A stretch of DNA of 64,000 nucleotides from Pseudomonas viridiflava (GTDB taxonomy: Bacteria; Pseudomonadota; Gammaproteobacteria; Pseudomonadales; Pseudomonadaceae). Positions 7,570 through 15,635 of this stretch are shown in pieces. The first letter of the stretch is position 1, and each line of letters opens with the position of its first letter. The notes below the pieces were generated by a model. It did not search any database. It saw only the letters and a list, made by a program, of their open reading frames with translations, and had not been told where the DNA came from. The DNA lies in the NCBI RefSeq assembly GCF_900590885.1, contig NZ_UUON01000051.1:248001-312000 (forward strand), given 5' to 3'. Made by a program: the position numbers and the translations under genes.

Positions 7570-10263
7570 ATGAAAAGCCAACCCGATGTCGCCCGTATGG
7601 CGGCCGAGGTAGTGACGCAGTTACCGGTGCCCTCGCGCCTCGGTATGCTGCGTTTCGAGCGGCTGAATGAGGCTAGCTGGGCGCTCCTTTACCTCGACCC
7701 CAACTGCGAGCGCCAATTCGGCCTGCCGGCGGTCGAGCTGTGCGCCCTGCTCGGCACGCCCTACGCCAGCCTGATGGAACCCCAGGCGCGCTATCAACTG
7801 CACGACACCATCCAGCAACAACTGACGCTGAGCCCTCACTATCTGGTGCGCTACACCCTGCACACCAACGACGGCCCACTGAGCCTGCTGGAAATGGGCG
7901 AAGCCTACAAACAACACAATCGCCACCTGTTGCGCGGCTACCTGATGGTGGTCGACGGCCTGTTCAGCGAAATCCCCAGCGCCGCCCCCACGGCAGACCT
8001 GGAAAGCCAGAACAGCCGCCTGCAGATCGCCCTGGAGCTCAACCAGCGCGCCCAGCTGGAACAACTGCAGCACCTGGAACGGGTGCGCGCCCAGCAGGAA
8101 CTGATCCTGCTGCTGGCCCGCCAGCGCTACACCGGCAACAATTCGCTGCAGGAAGCCGCCGAGCTGATCACCCGCAGCGCCTGCGACATCTACCAGATCG
8201 ACTGCGCGAGCATCTGGAACCTCGAAGGCCAGCGCCTGGTGCCGATCTCGGCGTACCACCGCGCCGACCAGCAGCACCACTTGCCCGAGCCGATCGACGC
8301 CAGCTGCTTCCCGGATTATCTCGAAGCCCTGCACACCAGCCGCGCCATCGACGCCACCAATGCCATGCGCGACCCGCGCACCCGCGAAATGGCCGAGAAC
8401 CTGCGCGCCAAGGACATCCACGCCATGCTCGACGCGAGCATCCGTGTCGACGGCCAGGTGGTCGGCGTGCTGTGCCTGGAACAGGGCGGCAGCTCGCGCG
8501 CCTGGCAGGCCGATGAGATTGCCTTCGCCGGCGAACTGGCCGACCAGTTCGCGCAAGTGATCAACAACCATAACCGCCGCACCGCCACCAGCGCCCTGCA
8601 CCTGTTCCAGCGTGCGGTGGAGCAAAGTGCCAACGCCTTTTTGCTGGTCAACTGCGATGGCGTGGTCGAGTACGTCAACCCGAGCTTTACCGCGATCACC
8701 CAGTACAGCGCCGAAGAAGTCCACGGCCACCGCCTGGCGCAACTGCCGGCCCTGGAAAACCTCAGTGAATTGCTGTTCGACGCGCCGTCCAGCCTGGCCA
8801 AGAGCAACAGCTGGCAGGGCGAGTTCAAGAGCCGGCGCAAAAACCTCGAACCCTACTGGGGCCAGCTGTCGATCTCCAAGGTGTATGGCGACAACCGTGA
8901 GCTGACCCACTACATCGGCATCTACGAAGACATCACCCAGACCAAGCTGGCGCAGCAGCGCATCGAACGCCTGGCTTACACCGACAACCTGACCAACCTG
9001 GGCAACCGCCCGGCGTTCATCCGCAACCTTGACGAACGCTTTGCGCGCGACAGCGACAGTCCGATCAGCCTGTTGCTGGTGGACATCGACAACTTCAAGC
9101 GGATCAACGACAGCCTCGGCCACCAGACCGGCGACAAGCTGCTGATCAGCCTGGCACGGCGCCTGCGCAACAGCCTGAGCAGCGGCGGCAGCCTGGCGCG
9201 GTTTGCCAGTAACGAATTTGCCGTGCTGCTCGATGACGCAGACCTGGAGAGCGGCCAGCAGGTCGCCAGCCAGTTGTTGGCGACCCTCGACAAGCCGATG
9301 TTCGTCGACAACCAGTTGATCAGTGTCACCGGCTCCGTGGGCCTCGCCTGCGCGCCGCTGCACGGCCGCGACCCGCAGACCCTGATGCGTAACGCCGGGC
9401 TGGCCCTGCACAAGGCCAAGGCCAACGGCAAACACCAGGTACAGGTGTTTACCGAAGCGCTGAACGCCGAGGCCAGCTACAAGCTGTTCGTGGAAAACAA
9501 CCTGCGCCGCGCCCTGACCCAGAACGAGCTGGACGTGTTCTACCAGCCCAAGCTCTGCCTGCGCAGCGGCCGCCTGCTGGGCATGGAAGCGCTGCTGCGC
9601 TGGAACCACCCGGAAAAGGGCATGATCCGCCCCGACCAGTTCATCAGCGTGGCCGAAGAGACCGGGCTGATCATCCCGATCGGCAAGTGGATCGCGCGCC
9701 AGGCCTGCCGTATGAGCAAGCAACTGAGCGCCGCCGGCATGGGCAACTTGCAGGTGGCGATCAACCTGTCACCCAAGCAGTTCTCCGACCCCGACCTGGT
9801 GGCCTCGATCGCCACGATCCTCAAGGAAGAACAGCTGCCGGCCAACCTGCTGGAGCTTGAACTGACCGAAGGCCTGCTGCTGGAAGCCACCGAAGACACG
9901 CGGCTGCAGCTGGACCAGTTGAAGAGCTTTGGCCTGACCCTGGCCATGGACGACTTCGGCACCGGTTACTCGTCGCTGAGCTACCTGAAAAAATTCCCCA
10001 TCGACATCATCAAGATCGATCGCAGCTTTATCCACGAAATCCCGGACAACCAGGACGACATGGAAATCACCTCGGCCGTGATCGCCATGGCCCACAACCT
10101 CAAGCTCAAGGTGGTGGCCGAAGGCATCGAGACCTCCGAGCAACTGGCGTTCCTGCGCCGGCATCGTTGCGACGTGGGCCAGGGCTACCTGTTCGACCGG
10201 CCAATTCCCGGTGCCGAGCTGCTCGAGAAGCTCAAACGCTACCCGCGCGGGCCAATCGCCTGA
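7570..10263 (+). CDS. dipA: Cyclic-di-GMP phosphodiesterase DipA-like (GAF-PAS-GGDEF-EAL)
   Basis: Predicted c-di-GMP phosphodiesterase; DipA (PA5017 in PAO1, same position after aceF and before msrA) is needed for biofilm dispersion. Order along about 897 residues: N-terminal sensory region, GAF-like domain (about 165-335), PAS (about 340-465), GGDEF (about 475-640), EAL (about 650-890). The GGDEF signature is degenerate (ARFASNEFAVLL, so SNEF), which argues against cyclase activity. The EAL domain keeps EALLRW, NLSPKQF, ELTEG, DDFGTGYSSLSYL, KIDRSFI and VVAEGIET, so it should hydrolyse c-di-GMP. I chose ATG 7570; a GTG at 7528 in the same frame would add 14 residues but has poor ribosome-binding-site spacing. 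Confidence 0.9.
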   Translation: MKSQPDVARMAAEVVTQLPVPSRLGMLRFERLNEASWALLYLDPNCERQFGLPAVELCALLGTPYASLMEPQARYQLHDTIQQQLTLSPHYLVRYTLHTNDGPLSLLEMGEAYKQHNRHLLRGYLMVVDGLFSEIPSAAPTADLESQNSRLQIALELNQRAQLEQLQHLERVRAQQELILLLARQRYTGNNSLQEAAELITRSACDIYQIDCASIWNLEGQRLVPISAYHRADQQHHLPEPIDASCFPDYLEALHTSRAIDATNAMRDPRTREMAENLRAKDIHAMLDASIRVDGQVVGVLCLEQGGSSRAWQADEIAFAGELADQFAQVINNHNRRTATSALHLFQRAVEQSANAFLLVNCDGVVEYVNPSFTAITQYSAEEVHGHRLAQLPALENLSELLFDAPSSLAKSNSWQGEFKSRRKNLEPYWGQLSISKVYGDNRELTHYIGIYEDITQTKLAQQRIERLAYTDNLTNLGNRPAFIRNLDERFARDSDSPISLLLVDIDNFKRINDSLGHQTGDKLLISLARRLRNSLSSGGSLARFASNEFAVLLDDADLESGQQVASQLLATLDKPMFVDNQLISVTGSVGLACAPLHGRDPQTLMRNAGLALHKAKANGKHQVQVFTEALNAEASYKLFVENNLRRALTQNELDVFYQPKLCLRSGRLLGMEALLRWNHPEKGMIRPDQFISVAEETGLIIPIGKWIARQACRMSKQLSAAGMGNLQVAINLSPKQFSDPDLVASIATILKEEQLPANLLELELTEGLLLEATEDTRLQLDQLKSFGLTLAMDDFGTGYSSLSYLKKFPIDIIKIDRSFIHEIPDNQDDMEITSAVIAMAHNLKLKVVAEGIETSEQLAFLRRHRCDVGQGYLFDRPIPGAELLEKLKRYPRGPIA

Positions 10264-10335
10264 CAGCGCCGTAACACTCGGGCACACTGGCGGTCTGAAT
10301 TTTTACCCAACTCAATCTGACTGAGAGGACTGATC

Positions 10336-10983
10336 ATGGTCTTGCGCTCGGAAATTCTGGTGAACAAAAACGTGTTGCCTACTCAAGAACAAGCTTTGCC
10401 TGGCCGTGAAACCCCGATGAACCTGCCGGAAACACACTTCGTCAACGGCAATCCCTTGCTGGGCCCGTTCCTGGATGACGTGGGTTTTGCGATCTTCGGC
10501 CTGGGCTGCTTCTGGGGCGCCGAGCGCAAGTTCTGGCAGCGCGATGGCGTGGTCAGCACTGTGGTCGGCTACGCCGGCGGCTACACGCCGAACCCGACCT
10601 ACGAAGAAGTCTGCTCAGGCCTGACTGGCCACAGCGAAGTGGTGCTGGTGGTGTACGACCAGGCCAAGCTCAAGTATGAAGACCTGCTGAAAATGTTCTG
10701 GGAACTGCACAACCCGACCCAGGGCATGCGCCAGGGTAACGACATCGGCAGCCAGTACCGTTCGGTGATCTACGCGACCACCCCTGAGCAATTGGCCGCG
10801 GCACAGGCCAGCGCCGAGGCGTATCAGGCTGAATTGACCAAAGCGGGCCTGGGTGTGATTACCACCGAGATCGACGAGGCGCCAACGGTGTACTTCGCCG
10901 AGACCTATCACCAGCAGTACCTGGCGAAAAATCCCCAGGGCTATTGCGGTATCGGCGGGACTGGCGTGACCTGCCCGATCTGA
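10336..10983 (+). CDS. msrA: Peptide-methionine (S)-S-oxide reductase
   Basis: Reduces methionine-S-sulfoxide in proteins and free methionine, repairing oxidative damage in the cytoplasm. It has 215 residues. The active-site motif GCFWG places the catalytic cysteine at C58, and the tail GYCGIGGTGVTCPI offers resolving cysteines C204 and C213. The ATG at 10336 has GAGAGGA about 7 bases upstream. It lies 72 bp after dipA in the same orientation and converges on rlmJ across a REP hairpin. Confidence 0.96.
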   Translation: MVLRSEILVNKNVLPTQEQALPGRETPMNLPETHFVNGNPLLGPFLDDVGFAIFGLGCFWGAERKFWQRDGVVSTVVGYAGGYTPNPTYEEVCSGLTGHSEVVLVVYDQAKLKYEDLLKMFWELHNPTQGMRQGNDIGSQYRSVIYATTPEQLAAAQASAEAYQAELTKAGLGVITTEIDEAPTVYFAETYHQQYLAKNPQGYCGIGGTGVTCPI

Positions 10984-10998
10984 GGTCGAAGCAAATTA

Positions 10999-11032
10999 AA
11001 ATGTGGGAGGGGGCAAGCCCCCTCCCACATTT
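10999..11032. repeat. REP palindrome between msrA and rlmJ
   Basis: A perfect inverted repeat of 16 bp per arm (AAATGTGGGAGGGGGC and its complement) around AA. It belongs to the GTGGGAGGGGGCTTGC family repeated across this window. It sits exactly between two convergent genes and could stop transcription from both sides. Confidence 0.9.
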
Positions 11033-11057
11033 GATATGTATCTGGCTTGGGAGCTGA

Positions 11058-11894
11058 TTACTCAGCAATCAGCCAATCCATCTGCCAGCCACCCTGGGTC
11101 TGGCCAAGCTGCTTGGACAACCACGGCAGCAACTCACGCAATTCCTCCTCCAAACCCCATGGCGGGTTGGCGATCGCCAGGCCCGAGCCGGTCAGGGTGT
11201 TGGGTGTGTCCAGCGGGTGAACCAGCAATTCCACGCGCAGCAATTTCGGCGCGCCAGTGCCGGCCAGGTCCTGGTAGAAGCGGCGCAACATGCGTTGGTC
11301 CTTCACCGGGTACCAGATGGCCGCGACGGTCTGGCGCATGCGGCTCACGGCTTCCTTGAGGGAGGCGGCGCAGCGCTGCATTTCATCGAGTTTCTCGAAC
11401 GGCGGATCGATCAGCATCAGTGCGCGCTTTTCCGGCACCGGCAGCAACGCCCGGGGCACATGCCAGCCTTCGCCCAGGTGCACCTTGACGCGGCGATCAC
11501 CCTTCATGTTGTCCTTGAGCAGCACGCCGTCTTCCGGGTGTTTTTCATTCAGCAACACACGGTCCTGCGGGCGGGTGAGGCGTCGTGCCAGCTCCGGCGA
11601 GCCTGGGTAGTAGCGCAACTGGCCATCCGGGTTCATCTCGTGCAGTACGCGCATGTAGTCGGAGGTCAGCGGCGGCAGGTCGCTTTGGCCCCACAGGCGG
11701 GCGATGCCTTCCAGGTATTCACCGGTGCGGTTGGCCTGGTCGCCTTGCAGGTCGTACAGCCCAATGCCCGCGTGGGTGTCGAGGTAGGCGAACGGCTGCT
11801 CCTTGCGCGACATCAAGGCGATGAGACGGGTCAAGGTCAGGTGTTTGAAGACATCGGCGTGGTTGCCGGCGTGAAAGGCGTGACGATAATTCAT
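11058..11894 (-). CDS. rlmJ: 23S rRNA adenine(2030)-N6-methyltransferase
   Basis: RlmJ (YhiR family) adds the m6A2030 mark to 23S rRNA using SAM. The protein is 278 residues and begins MNYRHAFHAGNHADVFKH, the typical family start. It contains a SAM-site region (DTHAGIGLYDL) and the catalytic motif DPPFE near residue 165. It is transcribed towards msrA, with the REP hairpin just beyond its stop, and is divergent from metY. Confidence 0.93.
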   Translation of the reverse strand: MNYRHAFHAGNHADVFKHLTLTRLIALMSRKEQPFAYLDTHAGIGLYDLQGDQANRTGEYLEGIARLWGQSDLPPLTSDYMRVLHEMNPDGQLRYYPGSPELARRLTRPQDRVLLNEKHPEDGVLLKDNMKGDRRVKVHLGEGWHVPRALLPVPEKRALMLIDPPFEKLDEMQRCAASLKEAVSRMRQTVAAIWYPVKDQRMLRRFYQDLAGTGAPKLLRVELLVHPLDTPNTLTGSGLAIANPPWGLEEELRELLPWLSKQLGQTQGGWQMDWLIAE

Positions 11895-12069
11895 GGTTGC
11901 TCCTGCGCAGGGTGCGAAGTTTACCTTTTACCGGCGCAAAGGTGCAGGGCCGCATGCCCGGTGGTGCTTATGCCGCAAACACAGCGGGCGGGGCGAAAAA
12001 AATCTAAATGGTGGCGCGGGCGCGGATTTATTGTGGCGGGCATCCCATCCAAGGAGGACAACAATAATC

Positions 12070-13347
12070 ATGAAAGACGCCACCATCGCCCTGCACCACG
12101 GCTTCAAGTCCGACCCGACCACCAAAGCAGTCGCGGTACCGATCTACCAGAACGTCGCCTTCGAATTCGATAACGCCCAGCACGGCGCCGACCTGTTCAA
12201 CCTCGACGTGCCCGGCAACATCTACACGCGGATAATGAACCCCACCAACGACGTGCTGGAGCAGCGCCTCGCCGCCCTCGAAGGCGGTATCGCGGCCCTG
12301 GCCGTGTCGGCCGGCAGCGCCGCGATCCACTACGCGATCCAGACCCTCACCCGCGCCGGCGACAATATCGTCACCACCCCGCAGCTGTACGGCGGCACCT
12401 ACACCCTGTTCGCCCACCTGCTGCCGAGCTTCGGCGTTGACGTACGCTTTGCCCGCGACGACTGCGCTGAGGCCATCGCCGAGCTGATCGATGACAACAC
12501 CAAGCTGGTGTACTGCGAAAGCATCGGCAACCCGGCGGGCAATATCATCGACATCGAAGCCCTGGCCAACGTAGCCCACGCCCGTGGCGTGCCGCTGGTG
12601 GTGGACAACACCGTGGCCACGCCGATCCTGTGCAAGCCGATCCAGTTCGGCGCCGACATCGTGGTGCACTCGGTGACCAAATACGTCGGCGGCCACGGCA
12701 ACTCCCTGGGCGGTGTGATCGTCGACAGCGGCACCTTCCCCTGGGCGCAACACGCGGACAAATTCCCCGGCCTCAACAGGCCCGAGCCGGCCTATCACGG
12801 CGTGGTCTACACCGAAAAATTCGGCCCCGCCGCGTTTATCGCCCGGGCCCGCACCGTTCCATTGCGCAACACCGGCGCAGCGCTGGCGCCGATGAACGCT
12901 TTCCTGCTGCTGCAAGGCCTGGAAACCCTGGCGCTGCGCATGGAACGCCACACCGAAAATGCGCTGAAAGTCGCACAGTTCCTGTAAGGTCACGCCGAGG
13001 TGGAATGGGTCAGCTACGCCGGCCTGCCGGACCATCCGCACCACGCCCTGGCGCAAAAATACATGCAAGGCAAACCCTCGGCGATCCTGTCCTTCGGCTT
13101 GAAGGGCGGCTTTGATGCCGGCGTACGCTTCTACGACGCACTGCAAATCTTCAAACGCCTGGTCAACATCGGTGACGCCAAATCCCTCGCCTGCCACCCA
13201 GCCTCCACCACCCATCGGCAGATGAATGAACAGGAGCAAGCCAAGGCCGGCGTGAAGCCGGAGATGATCCGCCTGTCGGTGGGCATCGAGGCGATTGAAG
13301 ACCTGATCGACGACCTGCAACAGGCACTGGGCTCAACCCGAGTCTGA
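12070..13347 (+). pseudogene. metY: O-acetylhomoserine sulfhydrylase, interrupted by in-frame TAA
   Basis: PLP enzyme of direct sulfhydrylation, making homocysteine from O-acetylhomoserine and sulfide. The frame starts at ATG 12070 behind AAGGAGG and encodes MKDATIALHHGF. The PLP lysine is K204 in HSVTKYVGGHG. At 12985-12987 a TAA replaces codon 306 (FL-stop-GHAEVEWVSYAG). The same frame then continues with clear family sequence to TGA at 13345-13347, which would give the normal 425 residues. CAA (Gln) would restore it, so one C-to-T change explains the break. The truncated product keeps the PLP site but loses the C-terminal subdomain and is probably inactive. The 3' end overlaps the convergent DUF4123 gene by 15 bp. 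A sequencing error is the main alternative. Confidence 0.88.
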
Positions 13348-14058
13348 CGCCAGGGCGTTGGCCAGTGCCTCATAGCGGGTATCGGTACCGCGCGCGAAGT
13401 AGGCGACCTTGTGCCGCAAGGTCGCCGGCGGGAAGGCGGTGTACAGGTCCGGGCGCTGTTCTTCGAGCCATTGCAGCAGGTTGTCGATCAGGGTTTGCGG
13501 TGACTGCGCAGCCAGATGCTTGAGCAAATGCGCAGGCACTCGCCACCACGGGCTGGCCCTGGCCGGGGTTAAAGGGCCCGGCGCAACCGTCAGCGGCTGG
13601 CCATTGATCAGGTAACGCTGGAACACCGGCAACACCGTTGCCGCCGCGTCGCCCAAGCCCTGCAACATCGGTAGAAATTGGCGGCCATCCCAGAAACGCA
13701 GAAACACTTCCTGCTTGTCGGGCAGATAAACCTTCGTCAAGCCTCGCAAGTGCGCAATCACGGTTTCCAATGGGCTGGAGGACACTGCCAGCCAGCCCCA
13801 GTCCGTGGATTCGGTGGTTTCTATCCAGTCGAGAAAGGGGCTGTCGGGCTCGATGATGGCGACGTAGGGCATTACCTCATTCCATTCGGCGTAGGCTGTG
13901 CCGGCCCAGATCGGTTGGGGCGGCATGCCGGCTGCCATTTTTCGCCAGGCGTCGACTGGCTTTGCATCGCTGGCGTGGCTGAGAATGACGAAGGCATTCT
14001 CAGTTGTCTGAAGGGAGCAATGGGTTAACCAAGTTTTTGCTAACAAATGATGCGGCAT
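13333..14058 (-). CDS. DUF4123 type VI effector adaptor-like protein
   Basis: DUF4123 proteins act as chaperone/adaptors that load a specific effector onto the tip of its cognate VgrG. The roughly 241-residue product shows the family pattern: an acidic N-terminal half with a PYVAIIEPDSPF strand, DWGWLAVSSSPLETVIAHLRGL, and LPDKQEVFLRFWDGRQFLPML. I used ATG 14058 because GTAGG lies 9 bases upstream; ATG 14067 and a TTG at 14088 are in the same frame. It is the last gene of the minus-strand vgrG island, which is unusual because the adaptor usually follows vgrG directly. Its stop overlaps the end of metY. Confidence 0.78.
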   Translation of the reverse strand: MPHHLLAKTWLTHCSLQTTENAFVILSHASDAKPVDAWRKMAAGMPPQPIWAGTAYAEWNEVMPYVAIIEPDSPFLDWIETTESTDWGWLAVSSSPLETVIAHLRGLTKVYLPDKQEVFLRFWDGRQFLPMLQGLGDAAATVLPVFQRYLINGQPLTVAPGPLTPARASPWWRVPAHLLKHLAAQSPQTLIDNLLQWLEEQRPDLYTAFPPATLRHKVAYFARGTDTRYEALANALASDSG

Positions 14059-14160
14059 TAGATACATCCTACTCAAAATAAGACGCAAGCAGTGACTCGC
14101 CTTTCAAAAAGCCACTGCCAAAATCAATTACAACTACATTCTAAAAAACACCACCTTAAT

Positions 14161-14616
14161 CTAAAACCAATCAACATCCTCCCACCCCGCAATATCTCCT
14201 ATTACAAGCAAAATAACGATGCCAAGGAACGAAGTCACTGAACATACGCCCAGGCTTCTCAGAACGATTTTGAGTACCTTCGGAAATTCAGCGTAGTCCT
14301 CAGCACTAAGACGTCCGTGCTTTATAGATTGCCCGGGAAAGGCGAAGGCTCCGATCACCTCTCTTATCGCCCATGATCTACTTATAGGGTCCCAACCAAT
14401 ATCTCCATCTAAATTTATTACTCGCCAACTACGCCTTAAGCTCTTCCGTATTTTCTCGTTCTTAAAACAAGAAAGATATAACGCCCACACAGGAGCAATC
14501 AAAAACAATAAAAACAATAAAAACAATGAAAACAATGAAAACAATGAAAACATTAAATACTGGTAGATATTTTTTGCTTCATCAAAAGATAACATTGAGG
14601 CACCGAAATCAAACAT
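14161..14616 (-). CDS. Small membrane protein, candidate immunity protein of the vgrG island
   Basis: I do not recognise a named family. The roughly 151-residue product has one long hydrophobic segment near residues 17-45 built from FSL/FLL triplets and a second near the C-terminus (SVTSFLGIVILLVIGDI). Between them is a charged loop. It lies 18 bp after the toxin-like gene, the position of a cognate immunity gene, and an inner-membrane immunity protein would fit a pore-forming toxin. That role is inferred from position and topology only. Base composition is much more AT-rich than the flanks. ATG 14616 is preferred over GTG 14631 because GGTGG precedes it. Confidence 0.6.
   Translation of the reverse strand: MFDFGASMLSFDEAKNIYQYLMFSLFSLFSLFLLFLLFLIAPVWALYLSCFKNEKIRKSLRRSWRVINLDGDIGWDPISRSWAIREVIGAFAFPGQSIKHGRLSAEDYAEFPKVLKIVLRSLGVCSVTSFLGIVILLVIGDIAGWEDVDWF
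14501..14554. repeat. Six tandem 9-bp units inside the candidate immunity gene
   Basis: Three AAAAACAAT units, two GAAAACAAT units and one GAAAACATT follow each other without gaps. On the minus strand each unit adds three residues (FSL, FLL or FLI) to the first membrane segment, so copy-number change would lengthen or shorten the helix without a frameshift. Confidence 0.9.
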
Positions 14617-14634
14617 GCCACCACCACTCACAAG

Positions 14635-15618
14635 TTAATGCACGACTTCATAAATTTTCTCGCCTAATTTTTCGCCCCTTTTGCCAGCCAATGCACCTAC
14701 GCTTGCCGTGGCAGCACCTACAATTACCAGGCCGCAAATAAGCCCTCCGACACCTAGGGTGCCAACCCCAATAGCCGCACAACCAAACCCTGCGCTTGCA
14801 ATACCTGCAGCGCCCCCCAACGCGCCGCCAACGACTTCCCCTGTAAACTTTCCGCCTTCAGTGAACTTAACTTTTTCACACTCCGCAGCCGTTCCAACGC
14901 GACACGTTTCCTTCACCTTCACCTTCACCTTCACCGCTGACGCCGATGCCCCTAACCCGATACCCACGAAACCACCAACCTTCATGTATTGGCTCGCCCG
15001 TGCCACACCCTGTATGTGCGTCGCATATCCGGGAATTCCTCCTGAAACGCCAGCTTTTTTCCAATGATGAACAAGACTGCGACTGGAGATCCCCATCGCA
15101 CTTTTCAGCTTCGGATGATCGGGAATGCCAACACGTTTACGTACCAGAGGTCCGAGACCGTTATCGAATTGGCTCAGCAAAACTTTTCTCTCTGTGAAGA
15201 ATTCAGCGCCTTGCAGCTTGCCGTTTTTTTGGAACGTTTCCACAAGAAGCGCCTCAAGACGTTTAAGGTTTTTTCAATATCCCCCCAGGTGTTTACCCAC
15301 CATCGTCGACCCAATCCCCGCCGCCGTTGAAGCATCCGCCAAAAAACCCTGAACCACCTCATGGTGCTCCACCATAAACGCCGCTTCCTCATCACTCATC
15401 GGCGTCAGCGCATTGTTCACCTCCTGCGCGGCCTCCATCAGCAACGCTTCCTCGCGGGTACATTGGCTGTTGAGTGGGTCGCTGAGGACGAGCATCTGCC
15501 CCGGCCGGGCGTACTGCGTGAGGTGTGGATTCAGGCTGCGAAAACGCTCCAGCACAATCGCACTGGGAGACTCGAACAGCGTTTTTTCCAAGTCACCACG
15601 CGGCATGGCGCGTTGCAC
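14635..15618 (-). pseudogene. VgrG-linked glycine-zipper toxin-like gene, split by in-frame TGA
   Basis: It starts with GTG at 15618 (MQRAMPRGDLEKTLF), 17 bp after the vgrG stop. Residues 1-114 include a LysM-like stretch (RFRSLNPHLTQYARPGQML) and stop at a TGA at 15274-15276. The same frame resumes at once (KNLKRLEALLVETFQKNG) and runs to TAA at 14635, for about 327 codons in all. Around the stop the +1 frame reads GDIEKTL, which fits better, so an extra base in the C6 run at 15281-15286 and a nearby compensating loss could explain the break. The C-terminal half is rich in glycine, alanine and hydrophobic residues (GGALGGAAGIASAGFG), as in pore-forming T6SS toxins such as Tse4. The function is inferred; as written the full toxin cannot be made. 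Confidence 0.68.
14911..14934. repeat. Four tandem CTTCAC hexamers in the toxin-like gene
   Basis: Four perfect 6-bp units encode VKVKVKVK on the minus strand, at the edge of a glycine-rich hydrophobic segment. The repeat is in frame, so slippage would add or remove VK pairs. Confidence 0.9.
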
Positions 15619-15635
15619 AATATGAAAGCCCGGCT

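Noticed and set aside
11895..12069. Riboswitch upstream of metY
   Set aside because: No recognisable SAM or SAH riboswitch core or terminator hairpin could be traced. Only a strong AAGGAGG ribosome binding site is visible.
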